Shown in pieces: positions 40,316 through 54,000 of a stretch of DNA of 64,000 bases. The notes under the pieces were generated by a model. It was given only the letters and a program-made list of their open reading frames with translations. It did no database searches and was not told the origin of the DNA. The stretch is taken from contig JAKMXF010000354.1 of the NCBI GenBank assembly GCA_024704765.1, positions 930,690 through 994,689 on the forward strand, given 5' to 3'. The position numbers and the translations under genes were made by a program. Source of the DNA: Oopsacas minuta. Lineage: Eukaryota; Porifera; Hexactinellida; Lyssacinosida; Leucopsacidae. The first letter of the stretch is position 1; every line of letters starts with the position of its first letter.

Positions 40316-41536
40316 ATGGAGACTTCAGAGATTCAGAAACTAAACCGATCTCTTTTCCTTCCGAATGACATACGAGACGAACAGGGAAGACCTCCTTGTT
40401 TACAAATGGACGTTATACAACAGGACAGTAACAATCTCCACTCCCCTATCCCGACCATCCCAATCTTATCCCCCCTTACTCCTGTCGACAGCAACCCCCT
40501 GACTCGGATCAAGCGTCCGGTAACTCCTAGACTTACCCCCTGGAAGCTACAGGACTACCATCATTCAGTTATAGGCCTGCATCATGAAATTATAGATTTC
40601 TACAACTACATGAAGCCCACTCCCGCTGAGAAGAAGATGCGAACCGAATTGGTCACGAGGATCCGTTCTCTCCTCCAGGACAGAATCCCAGAGGCTCGTC
40701 TGGAGGTGTTCGGAAGCTGTAGCACTCAGACATACCTCCCGACATCTGATATCGATCTGGTTATATTCGGGGAGTGTAGTGGCGATCCTCTAAAGATAGT
40801 AGAGGAAGAGCTCTGTGCTGCAGGACTAGCCAATAAAGGAATCAAATTCCTTGACAAAGTTACAGTCCCGATCGTCCGTTTCACAGAGCTAACGACAGGT
40901 GTCCGTATTGATATTAGTTATGACATGCATTCAGGGCCGGAGGCTGCCTCTCTCGTCAAGAAATTTATCAAAACATATTCAGCTCTACCAAAACTATTAG
41001 TTCTTATCAAACAATTCTTACTACAACGTGACTTCAATGAAGTATTTTCCGGGGGACTAAGCTCCTACGCTCTCACTCTCCTAATCGTTAATTTCCTACA
41101 ACTACACCCCCGACGTATGGCGACAGATGAGGACGCTAATCTTGGCGTCCTATTGATAGAGTTCTTCGAGCTATACGGACGTCTTTTCAACTACAAGAAT
41201 ACAGGAATACGGGTCACCAACGGGGGATCTTATTTCCTCAAGAAGCACCATCAGTCCTACTATGAGGAACACTCTCTCCTCCTCCTCTTTATTGAGGATC
41301 CTCTCGACGCCAAGAAGGTGGTCACACGAGGAGCATTCCATTTCCCAATTATTCGTCATGCATTCGAACACGCATTCCTGCTTCTCTGCTCTGCTGTTCT
41401 CGGAAATGGTATCCCAAACGGGTATCAATCTATTTTGGGATTAATTATTTTCTTAGAACCGGATTGTATAGAACGACGCGGCCAGTGGGTCAAGACTTGG
41501 GGGGACCCCGCTGCTGGTCCAGAGGACCAACTATAA
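40316..41536 (+). CDS. TENT4B: TENT4 (TRF4/PAPD5-7) non-canonical poly(A) polymerase
   Basis: A single-exon 406-residue protein. TENT4 enzymes add tails to aberrant or immature nuclear RNAs and some mRNAs. The nucleotidyltransferase motif is FGSCSTQTYLPTSDIDLVIF with the third Asp in VRIDISYD. The central domain has LVLIKQFLLQRDFNEVFSGG, LQLHPR, GVLLIEFFELYGRLFNYKNT and LLFIEDPLD, in family order. It stops soon after the catalytic core (WVKTWG), lacking the long basic RNA-binding tail of human TENT4A/B, so it may rely on partners. Confidence 0.93.
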   Translation: METSEIQKLNRSLFLPNDIRDEQGRPPCLQMDVIQQDSNNLHSPIPTIPILSPLTPVDSNPLTRIKRPVTPRLTPWKLQDYHHSVIGLHHEIIDFYNYMKPTPAEKKMRTELVTRIRSLLQDRIPEARLEVFGSCSTQTYLPTSDIDLVIFGECSGDPLKIVEEELCAAGLANKGIKFLDKVTVPIVRFTELTTGVRIDISYDMHSGPEAASLVKKFIKTYSALPKLLVLIKQFLLQRDFNEVFSGGLSSYALTLLIVNFLQLHPRRMATDEDANLGVLLIEFFELYGRLFNYKNTGIRVTNGGSYFLKKHHQSYYEEHSLLLLFIEDPLDAKKVVTRGAFHFPIIRHAFEHAFLLLCSAVLGNGIPNGYQSILGLIIFLEPDCIERRGQWVKTWGDPAAGPEDQL

Positions 41537-42006
41537 TTTCTACAAAGATGGTACCACCAATCTGAAACTGAATTTTAGGTGTCAATATTATTATGTTTTA
41601 TTACTATACTATGCACACATATAGACTGTTATCATAATTATTAAATCACTTCCATGATCCCAGAAATAATCTCTGTGGATGTTCGGTTGGGCCTTAGGAA
41701 TGTGACCAATTGTTTGTATACAAATTTGCTATATTTGAATACTGAGGTTACTACTGCAGTAAGATTGCAATAATATATTTGATGATATTTTCGTGTTCAT
41801 ATCAATCAAATAAATTATTGATTTAAGGGAAGTCGAATCGTGTCCGTGTTAATCGGCAAGAGCCAAGAGGGGCAGGGCCAATAAATCCTCTGTGTTGACG
41901 AAAATGGTCCCCACCCCTTCAGGTTGAACTTATCAAAACCACACACGTCACTGAAACTGAAAGAGGTTATTTACTTTCTGTTTGATGTAAGATATTAGTC
42001 CAGCTG
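41537..42006. other. intergenic, TENT4 3' end and TIAM upstream region
   Basis: 470 bp with no open frame of note. The upstream region of the TIAM gene is expected here; no core promoter motif stands out. Confidence 0.45.
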
Positions 42007-45000
42007 ATGGGAGGAATATTGGACCGATTAGAGTCACTGTCTCCTCAAGGTAAGACTTATTCAGTAGCTGCTCGGTCTAATTTCGACTCTCTTGGATTCC
42101 AGGACTCCATCATCCACTCCTCAAGACGCAGGAGTCAATGGGACGGGGAAGCGATAGAGACGGAGAGACAAATATTAAACCTGACAGCTCTCTCCTTCTG
42201 GCTCTCTGATCAGAATGTTTGGGTATCTACGCTTGAAGGGAGAAGCAATCTAATTCTATTCAAACTAACGAATGGTAGTTGAAACTAATTTCAGATAATA
42301 CATTATAGTAACAATCTTGCTCTTGTAGGAAATGATAAATTCAAAGTGATGGTACACAGAGACAGCTTGACAATGGAGCTAGGGATTATTTGGCTGCCTC
42401 GTGTAGAGGTTATTAAGATGGACAATACAGGGGTCTACTGGGAGGATATGAGGGATCGGGTCTGGGGGGTCAGGTTCTTGACGGAAGGAGATACACTCAG
42501 GTTCCTAGCTGGATGTTCCCCTCTTGATTTTATCTCACGAGATACTCGATCTCAAAGAAATGTCAGATGGGTCCCTCCCCTCCCAACTGAGGAACATTTT
42601 CCTATCCCTAATCCTGTGAATATTGTCGAGGAGAAAGAGGTAATTTATAATAAATAAGATAGCAAATTTTGAGGTTAAATATTTGTGTAAATATATTGTT
42701 ATGAAAGACAAGTTTCGTAGAGTTCTGCAAGATTAGAAATACTATTCCCTACTTCAGTTATCTCTCTCTCAACTTCCTCGAATTCTAATTTCAATTCTGC
42801 TATCGCTTCCTGCTCGGCTGCCAGGGCATCCAGTAGCATTTCTAGTTCACTTAGCTGTACGCTTACCACTTCCTGTAGCGAGCTGTTCGTTGCTATTATA
42901 AGTGAGTTGAGGGTATTGAAATTCTGTGTTACGTAGTTGTCTTTCTCTGTTACATTATTAGAAAGTAAATCAATCAATATAACTTGCTCTTGTAGGTTAG
43001 TATTAAGTGCGACAGCCTGCTGACACGCGTTTGTACACGCTAGGTTTGCTGTAGTTGCGTTTTGTTTAGTCTTTAAATATTTATCAAAAAGTTCATCGTC
43101 GATTCGTTCCACATCTCTACTGAGCGAGAATATTCTCTCTGAGGTATTCAAGAGTTCTTCAGTCTCGTTATAGAACTCTCTCACAGCCTCGCTAGCTGAT
43201 AACAGAGCATTTTTCGCATTCTCAATAGGCACATTGGTCATGGACTGAGTAACCTGTGATAATGAGATATATTTAGTTACTTCTATTAACAAACTCGATG
43301 CGTTACTAGCGGCTTGTTTCGCCTGAAGAGCTATCTCACTAGCTCTGTTAGCCTGCAGAAGACTGGAATTAGCATCTGTACGTATCATCTCTACAACATC
43401 TACTGATACTATTTGTTGATTAATCTGCTTAGAAAGCTCCTGAGCTATAGCAGGATCTGGTCCTGTTATAGCTAATGTATCCTGTAGTATTTCTCTTGTA
43501 ATATTCTCTGATTCATAGAGCTCCCGGAGAGTAGTAATATTTCCTGATTGTGAGGTTTGTGTAGTATTAGCCAAATAAGCTGCTTGCATAGAGGCATAGA
43601 GAACAGATAGAGAATCATCGAACACTGTTTCTGATTCAATATAAGTTTGATTAGAATTGTTATAAATACGCTGGATAGAGTTTAGAGAATATTCAGCTCT
43701 TCTCGCCTTCTCGTATGCAAGCATAAGAGCTTCATTCGTTCTATTACCTGTGCTGACAGCTATAGGAATTGCCTTACTAATCATTATCCTGCTATCATTC
43801 AATTCACTAGCTATTCTTTCCTCTTTCTGAGCAAGATAAGTCAAGGTAATACGATTAGTCTCATACTCTTGAATGAGACTTATAACAGTATTATTGATAG
43901 CTTCCAGTTGTCTTAGTACTTGTAAACTTGTGTTCGTATATAATGTTATTCTCTCATTACTACTCTCTATCGAGGCTCTCGCTACAGTAATTTGTATAAC
44001 TTCTGCTGCAATCTGTCGTATGGTGTCATTCGCAGTTTTTTGAGTCTCTTGAATGATATTCATCAGAGCTACCAGTTCAGTCATTAGAATTGTATGGCTA
44101 ATGACGTCACCTGTTTCAGATATTATACTCCCATCGAATCCCCTAGAATGCTCTAAGTTAGCTAAAGTTGTACTCAATGATGTGTTTAGCTCATTCAACT
44201 GCTCGTGGAGAGTGGTTAGGTTCTGGGATAGGACAGAGAGGATGGATTCTAAGATGGTTAGTTGGGTCATGTTTAAATTGGAGCTCCCAGCGAGAGAAGC
44301 TGCCGTGGAGAGCTGTGTGTTTAGCTGGTTAATCTGTGTAGATATGTTCTGGATTGTAAGAGGGAGGTAGCTGGTCAGAAGGGTATCAACGCGGGCATCT
44401 AGTTGTAAAACAGCTGTTCGTTCTGTCTGTATGAGAGCTAGCCAGTCGTCGAAACACTGAGGGCATTTCTCACAGTTAGGAGGAGATCCTATAAATACGA
44501 CAATTAAATAAACATAGTCAACTCCTGTTATAACGAGCACAGATATATAATAAGTTTCATTGGTTATACCGAAGTAATAATCGCGGTCCCTTCAGCTTCG
44601 ATATAACAGAATTGACTGTCCCTTAATGGATTAAATTACCTGTGTATCCAAAACTACATACGTCGCATTTGTTCCCTTCTACTCCTATATCACACTGACA
44701 GACCCCTGTTAACTGGTGACATGACTCTCCTATTGACCCATCCATGTCGCAACCACATAGATCACATCCGGTGCCTGTAAAGTTGAATGCATTACTAGAA
44801 CAAGCACAACATTTAATGTCTCTAACTCCTCCTACATTAGTGTTACATGAGCATACCCCTGTGCTCGTGTTACATGTATGTGAGATTGACCCGTTAGAAC
44901 AACAGTCGCAGGAAATACACCCCTCAGGGAGCCCAAAATGTAGCCCCCAGTAACCATCTTCACACGTGTCGCACAGGTCTTCTATCACATGCTCCTTACA

Positions 45001-48000
45001 GCTACACACCCCTGAGCGTTGGTCACAGACATTGTCTTCTCGTCCCAATCTGTTACATTGGCAGGGGGCACATGTATCCAACAGAGCGTCTCCATAGTAA
45101 CCAGGAGCACATAACTCACATTCAAACCCAGCTGTGTTGTTAAGACACATTAAACACTCTCCACTAGTAGTGTTACAATTGCCTGTCTGTGATAGATCTA
45201 TGTTTTCAGAACATGTACATGTAGCACAGTGAGATCCTATGAGCATGGGCGTCCCGAAATATCCGTCTTCACAGAACTCACAGGTACGACCTGTGTGACC
45301 GACAGTACAGTTGTCACAAGTAGGCAGACCATCTGACCCCAGGAAACAAGTATTACTGAAGCTCTGTGGTGCCACCAGAGGGCAGGGACACATTAGGCAA
45401 TCAGTAGCCGTGCCTAGTGTCGCATCTCCATAGAATCCACTTACACATATTTCACAGTTGTCACCTGTTGTGCTATCCTGACAGCTCTGACAGGTTCCAG
45501 TGATCGGGTCGCATAATTCTGTGTGGCCATTACATTCACAAGGAGTACACGAGTCGATTGGATTGAGGGAGGGACGGTAGAACCCCTGAGAGCAGTATTG
45601 GCAGAAAGTCCCTGTATACGCAGCCGGACACTCACAGTCCTCAACTACCAACCCATCAGCTGTCGGGTCTTTCACCAATGTTTCTAATATAAAATACTCC
45701 ATTGAAGTTCTGGCGATACTAGCCTCACTGTAACGAGCTTTAATCCGGAGGGACGTTAGGTTAGCGAGAACTTGGATCAGCTGGGCATATGTAGCTACAG
45801 GGCCGTTAAGGCTACCCACCCTCCAGCTGTTCTCCAGAAGAGGGATGGAGAAAGGAGTACCCGGTCCACTGGAGACCTCACCGGTAAATGAACTCACCAG
45901 CTGATCGGGTAAGAAGCTCCCCTCCATTATGAGATCTGGATGTGGTCCTATGAATGGCAGCTCATCAATAAGATCTTCAGAGAAGACACTCAGCATAATA
46001 TTCTGTCCGTATGACAGACTCCTGTCTCCCAGGAAGGGATCAAATGGTGCTTTCCAATACACCTGTGTAGGGCTAATGATAATAAACGTGATGTATTGAT
46101 TCGTTGCTAACTGTAGATAGAATCCATCTTCTACTAGCCATCCCATATCACACTCGGTTAGAGGGATGTCACTTTGTATCTGACAAATTGAAAAGTCTGA
46201 GGAATATTCAGATAGTATGTACCCCTGGGTCAAATTAGAGCATATATTAGTTTGAGTGAAACACTTACACTCCTCACAGACGGGACCTGTATCCCCCGGG
46301 GTTACGTAGTTACCCTGAGCACATAGGGTACATTTATCACCTGTGAATCCGTTGACGCATGAGCATATACCTTGTTCCGAGCACTGTATAGAGTCTGTAG
46401 TTTGTACTGAGCATTGACAGACCTGACAGCCAGCGGGAGACAACTGGAAATATCCCTCACTGCACTCGGTACATTTCTCTCCAGTAACTCCCGAGCGGCA
46501 ATTACATTGTCCTGAGTTATCACACTCCATCCCTGAGGAGTAATCGCTACATACACACTGTTGACAGCCTAAGTTTGTCAAGTCATAGAAGCCCAGCTGA
46601 CAGGTGTCACAAGCCAAATTTGTTACTCCTGTCTTACACACACACTGACCTGTGGTAGCGTTACAAGGGAGGATAAGTGCTCCCATGACGTCACAGTTAC
46701 AAGCGGTACATCCTTGCGTAGAGATGGAATGGTAGCCAGGAATGCAGCTACTACAATCGCGATTATTAACACCTTCTCTACAGGGACATTGCCCTCCGAG
46801 ATCATTACAAATACCAGAAGATGAGCTGATAGGATCACAATTACAGGGCAGTGCTGATTGATAGAAGTTAGCTAGAAGAGAGAATAGAGTGTCACTACAG
46901 CTGTCAAGTGTTGAGGTGACTGGGTAGAAGCTCTTTACACATTCCTGAACCTCATCTTGTTGCTGGGGAATGAGTAGTGAGTAGATAGGAGATAGAGTGG
47001 GGTCAGGTACGAGTACGAGGGAATCAATCCATAAGGTAGCGTCAGTAGGAGTCAGGGATGTCCTGTATAAGGTCGGAGCTTCCTGGAGACAGGTGGGTAG
47101 GAAAGAAATGTAGGAGTTAGAGTTGTTTAGAACAGCTGATTGAACTCGATTATACACTTCACACCTTTCTAAGTTATCCATAAGAAGAATTTCCATGTTT
47201 ACTGCTCCCGTTTGTAGCGTGAAATAACGAAGAACTGGGATATAATCGAGGAAGCGTGGGACTTCTATAATAAATTCAAGGGTCTGTCCTCTCTCTACTC
47301 TAACTAGTCCCTCCCCTGTGAATAACAGCTGTATATTTAACCCCTCATAACCTGGAACATCTGTCTCCCCAGGGTTTCCTGTCTCTCCTTCAAATAGTAA
47401 GTAATCCGGGGCAGGTAGAAAGTAGCCAGACTCTACTGAATCACATTTACTATCAGTAAAGTTGGGGAGACACATACACTCCCCTGTCAGCTTGTCACAT
47501 ACTGGACTAGAAGCTCCCCCCATGTCACAACCACATACCTGACACCCTTCACTATTCCCTGTAGATAACCCGTAGTAACCATCTTTACAAGTGCCACACT
47601 GAATTCCCTCTGTATTCTGCTTACAGCTACACTGTCCGTTGTCTGACTCACAAGTTATAGATAAACTACCTGCTTCATTACAAGCACATGCCTGACAGCC
47701 GTCTTGTTGTGAGGATAGGTTATAGAAGCCTATCTTACACTGATTACACTGTCTACCAAATACATTAGCCTTACAGAAGCAATCGCCTGTGGAGACCTGA
47801 CACTCCCCGGTATCAGCTGTTCCATCTGGATCACAATTACAGGGCCTACATATATCGGGGTCAGTAAGGAGGAGGATAGCGTCACGGTAGAAGAATGGGA
47901 GACAGGATTCACAGCTGTCGCCTATCGTATTGTCCTGACAGCCCTGACATACTCCAGATCCTATAGAGCTATCATAAACACAGGAGGTAGCATGTGAATA

Positions 48001-51000
48001 ACATTGACATTGCTGACAAGCATTATCCTGGATCAGGGTACCAGGGAGATAGGGACCGTTATTGAAGAGAGGGAGACACCGTTGACAATTGTCTCCCTCT
48101 GTATTGTGTCGACATATGCACGTGGATGGTTCAGTGATGTTACACGCGTCTGCATGTCCGTTACAGAAGCAGCTGCCCTGTACGCGCCATTCTGAGACTG
48201 CATGGAAGTATCCTTCATTGATAATACCAACAATTCGATTGAATGAGAGAATTCTTGCACGCAGATTGGTAACCAGGAAGTAACTCAATGCTATAGTACT
48301 ATAATTAGTTATTCCCCCTAATATCCTAGCTGCTGGGGAGAAACTGATCACTCCTCCGGAGTACGGATTTATGTTAGACTGGGTACTGTCACAAACCGAT
48401 GTGGTGCCCAGAGAGCTGTTACTAGGGTCCGGAGAAGAGGGGAGCTGGAAGTCGAATTGACAGTTAGGGGAGTAATATTGGTACACATACCAAGTAGACC
48501 CATAGTCAGTGCTGTACTCTAGAATCATGGATCGAGCACGGGGGCTAAACCAAATAAGAGTGGTCTCTGAGACTAGGAAGGGGGCTGAGAAGTCCAGCTG
48601 TAGGTTAACAACTATAACGTCATTCCCTGCTTGCCACCAGGTGTTACTATCCCCGTCTATAGCCAGAGAGGATGGGTGTTCACTAGAAGTACAATTATAA
48701 CACTCACTAATGTCCCCTAAAGTAAATCCTATGAGAGGACAGGACAGTTCAGGTCCTGCCTGTCCACAGGTGTTTGTAGCGGAGATAGATGCAGCGTTTA
48801 TTTGTGTGGGTATATTCTGTATAGGAGGGTAGCATCCTGTAGTGCTACTGCAGGCTGTGTTACATAAGGGAAGTAGGGTTAGGAAGAGGAGAGGGATAGA
48901 ATAGTGCATTTATCTGTGAAGTTTTTGTCTTTTCTATTTGAATGGTATTTAGCTAGTGCAGGATTATTAGTTAGGTATTTACGGATTCTGGTTAGATATA
49001 AATAGACACTAGAGATCAATAGGAAAATTTTCTATTCTAGGAATTCAGTCAGCTCCCATTATAAGGATATATCCAAATACCCGCTTAATCAAAGTATGAA
49101 AATTCGCAAATATATTTCCAAACCGTCAATGTAACATAATTTCCATCGGTTATACGAAATAATTACCGCGGTCCCTCGAGCTTTGATATAACTGGAATTG
49201 ACTGTAATTACTTTGTTGTATAGAATGAATTGGGTGAAGAGGATCTCCTGGATTGCTCGCTACGTATCAATACAGGTTGGAAAGAAGGTGACTTACTCAA
49301 AGCAGTGGTGGAAGGATTCAATTCTAGAAAGCTATCCATGGAGCTACAGAATTTAGATTCTCTATCCTTCACTCAACTATTGTTATCTCCTGATAAAGAG
49401 TTCCCTCAAGAAGTATGTTATTATTTACGCTATAATATTGTTTATATGTTTACGGTTCTTGTTTATCAGCTGTCTATTGACCCTAACACCCCTGGAGGAG
49501 ACAGAGACAGCAGGATATCAGAGAAGAGTCTCTCTTACGACGCGATTGCTCTCCACCACTCAATCGACCATTTCGCACAAGCATTTATCTCAGAACCTGT
49601 TACTACAGAGACAGCTCAACCAATCAGAATTGACTCTGACGTCAGTTGGGTATACCCGGATAAAGAAGAGAGGACAGATAATAGTGACGGAGATTCTGTA
49701 GTAGACACGGAGGATGTATTTGAACCTGTGGTAATAGAACTAGAAGATGGAAATAACTCGTATGACCATGATTTACAGGTTGATATTGACACTCTAGATG
49801 AAGCAGTTAAGAGGTTAGAACTGAGCTCAGCTGCTCGACCATCTCTCCCAGGAAGTAGACGGTCTTCCCTCCTGATACAACAAGAGAGATTAATAATATC
49901 TCCAGAGAAGCTCAGAGCTTCTATCTTAAGGAGACAGGAGTTAGATGAATCTCTCCCGCTAACCGATGAGTTTCGAATCTCTGAATCTCCTTCTCTAGCT
50001 CGCTACTCCTCTCTCCCTGTCATAGCCTCTACCGATAGACTAGAGCGAGAGGCGAGTTCTGAGATTTCTCTCAACAATTTCCAACAACTTACTCATCCAG
50101 AAAATCTAATTGGTAAGAACACAAATAGCATACGTAAATACAAATATAAATACATATCATAAAGTTCTTGCTATAGTTATAGCTTGCTTCTGAATGCTCT
50201 TAGTCTGTGATAAGACTCATTCCCACTCGTTAGCTTACTACCCCCATCAACTACTAGTATTTCTCCCGTTATGTTATCAGCTAGACACGAGCAGAGAAAT
50301 ACAGCTGTCTCTGCTACTTCAGTACGGGTGCCTATCTTCTGTAGCGGTATATTTGCTGTTATCATTTGATCGGTCACATCTCCTCTCAGTTTTCGCATCC
50401 CCTCTGTACCGCTTATCGGCCCTGGGGCGACCGCATTTACCCTGATCCCCTCTGGCCCCCACTCGACAGCTAGGTGTTTAGTCAGCGCGTCTATCGCTGC
50501 CTTCGCGGCGCCCACGTGAGCCTGCAGGGCTACTCCTTGGTAGTGAAGAGTAGCAGAAATGTTTAGAATAACTCCTGACCTATCTGGTTGTGAGAAACAG
50601 TGTGTGTATACACATTTTGATAAGTTGAATGTTCCTAGTGTATCTATCTCCATAACTGTTTTAAAAGCATTGGAAGACATGCCGCTGACTGGACATAGGA
50701 AATTCCCTGCTGCGTTATTAACGAGGATATCAATCTTCCCGAATTCCCTCATAGCCTCCCTCACAGCATTCTCCACCTCTGGATATTTACGGACATCCAT
50801 CTTGATAGGGAGACATTTCCTTCCTGTCCCTTCTCTAAGTCCCACTGCTGCCTCTTCGACACGAGACAAGCTACGACTAGCTATGACGCAATCACATCCG
50901 TGACGCATAAATAGCTCTGCTATCCTGAATCCTATCCCTGAGCCTCCCCCGGTTATGAAGGCTACTTTACCCTTCAGCAGGTCTGGGACGTATTTGTGTG

Positions 51001-54000
51001 TGTATGAGTCTAGACATACATCCATAATAGCTATCTTATATGTGTATAGTAAACTCAGTTTAATAGAAACACCTGTTAATCGGGCCAAATTGGCCTGGTC
51101 CTGAAGTGGGCCTATTATGAGGAGTCTACAGTACGTAATTTAATTATGAATTGTAGTTTCTTCTAAGAGCGGTTGGTTAGAAGTTAGTAAGCTGATGTCA
51201 CACAAGAAGAAGAGATTACATATATCTAGTAAGAATAGATGGAAGAGACACTGGTGTAGTGTGAGAGGAGCATCTCTGATACTACACAGTAAAGAGGACA
51301 GCTCTGTACTGTATAATGCTAGAGCTGATCCAATACTCTGTCTAGATCTAGAGGGTAGTCTGGTGCAGACTGCTTATGAGTGTTTTAAACGGAATCATGT
51401 GTTCACTATTAGTCTACCTAATGGACATGCTTACTATATGCAGGTATGTATTTATATCCATTAACGGGTGCCAGGGACGCCTAAAATGCTAACCCATCTC
51501 CCCGTTTGTGGAGGTTCATTTTTATGGGAATAGGGATTCGCTTTATATTTTTTCACTCCATTTCCAGTGGCTCCCCTTTCCACCGCTCTCGTTTGTGAGG
51601 TTACACTGCATTTATAACTTCATCCTCATAGGCAATAACTCAGGGAGAATTATTGAAATGGATTCAACAGTTACACTGCTCTGCAGCAATAGCATGCACC
51701 AGACAACTGAATAGGAGCTTAGCTATTGATAAACTGAGGATGCGATGTACACAGCTGGAGACAGAGATAGAAGGAGATCTTAAAATAAAGAACAGAGCTG
51801 ATAACAAACTAAGTTCAACACAAGATGTCTCTTTGAAAGAGAAACTTAGTAACGAATTAACACCATTGGAATTCTCTGTTGATCTATTACAAGCTGAGTT
51901 ATACAGGTATAGATTTACTAATTAAATTAGAAGTGATTGATTATTTTTTCTGCTTCTTACTTGTTCCAGTTGCTACCATCTTGTCAATGAATAACTCCTG
52001 CTGCATTTTAAGAGACATGTCTGATAGAAGGTGCTTGTGTGCTTCTTTGTGTTTCTTAAGTTGACCGTTAAGCTCTCGGATCTTCTCGTCTTTGCTCGCC
52101 AGCTCCTGGTCTTTCTTCGTCAGCATGGCCTCTAGGGCGGCGCACCGTGTAGAGAGGTCCTCGTTCTTAGAGTTCTCTTGAAGCGCGCGTGTCCTCATCA
52201 GTCCGAACGCGTTTTCGAATGTCTCTTTCTCTCTCTCCAGTTGTTTGGATAATATCTCTGATTCAGCTGTTGATCTCTCAGCTCGCTCTGTCTCAGCTTC
52301 AAGTTTTTCTCCTAAAATTTCTTTTTCCTGTTTCAAGCATTCCAGCTGTGCCTCTAAATTCTGTATCTCTAAGAATCCATCTGTTACAGAGCTCTGCACA
52401 CTCACTACAGACTGAGGGGGCGAGGGGGGAAGGGTAGTATCTCTCCTCTGTTTATGAGTAATCAGATCTTTGACCAATTGATCTTGGAGTAGAATACAGT
52501 CTACAATCTGCTTGGATACAGTATAGTGACTAGGCAGCAAGTGATCTGACATAAACCTATACAAAACTATACAAAACTAGTAAGCCCTGGTATTAAGTAT
52601 TCATATTTCTCTAGGACAAAATGCTACATAGCTTCTCTTAACAACACAGATCTTCCTACTCCAGACACATTCCTATCCACCATATCCGTAACCAGTAAGC
52701 AGAGTATTAAGAAGCTTGGACTATTCACAGCCTCTACTGCTTATGCATTTATCTGTGATAATACGAGTAATTCGAATCAACAATTTGTCTTAAAGAGTTC
52801 ATTATTTGCTGCTATAAAGGTGAGTATTGATGTAACCCAGTATAATGGGCCTAATATGATAGATCTTATTAAATTATACTTCTAATCAAACTGTTAAATA
52901 TATGAATGATAAAATATTTGAAGTCTCAATCTCTTTGGCAAGACAGCAGTTGGGAAGTTCTACTTGTAACTCTCATCGCTAATCTCAGTACTTTCAAGCT
53001 AGGATTCGGATTAGGATACTCTTCTCCTACTTCTCTTGAGTTCTTACAATCAGGCCTCCTTTCACTGTACACATTTCCTATATTCTCATCTATATACGCT
53101 CTTGGTGTTGGCATAGGGTGTGTTTGTGTTGTCCCGTTTCTTAAGGTGTTCGGACGGAAACTTGTGTTGATCCTATCTACTCTCATATCCACAGGGTCTT
53201 ATCTTATAATAGCCAGTAGCTCGGGCGCCACACAGCTGATAATCGGGCGGGTAATTGCTGGAATATCAGCTGGGCTTTGCTTTACAACAGTTCCAATTTA
53301 CATAGGAGAAGTTTCACACTTTAAAGTTAAGGGCTTTTTCGCAGGATTTTTTGGTCTTTCCCTCAGATTCGGTACACTGAGTGCTTACATATTTGGCTTG
53401 TTCCTGTCGTTCAGATGGCTAGCTCTTATCACTGTATTTATCGATGTGTTATACACCCCTTCGTTAATGTTTATATGCTACAGTCCTACTTGGTTAATAT
53501 CAAGACGGTTACACAAGAGAGGAGTATCTGTATTGGTCCGATTAGGTCGGAGTGAGGAAGATGCAGTCAGTGAGGGAGAGGAAGTTGAGAAGGTGTTGAC
53601 TCAAAGAGCATTTACAGGAATTAAAGAAAGACTCTTGTCTCTCTTCCAAAAATATCACTTCAAGGCCCTGGCCATAGGATTAACATATATGATATTTGAA
53701 CCAATGACAGGGACAGATGTAATTGATGCGTACGCTACTCGAATATTATCAGAGACTAATTTCATTCTTAGTAACCCAAAGACTGCTTCTCTATTCTTCC
53801 CTCTGTTTGCTATAGCGGCTAACCTTATACTCCTAGCACTAGTTGATAGAGTTGGTAGGAAGGTGCTAACCATTATATCAGGAGCTGGTATAATATTATG
53901 TCTGTTTGCTATGTCAATCTATGTGTATGTAACTGATGGTATTCTCAGTACTGATGTTAATACAACTAGTGATGGGTATTTGGGTGTATTGCCTGTCGTG

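Noticed and set aside
49413-49469. 57-base in-frame segment between TIAM exons 3 and 4
   Set aside because: It stays open, so could be coding, but it begins GTATGT and ends TATCAG, is AT-rich and hydrophobic in an otherwise polar region; treated as an intron.
50559-50903. 114-residue plus-strand frame
   Set aside because: Antisense shadow of DECR2, whose motifs are unambiguous.
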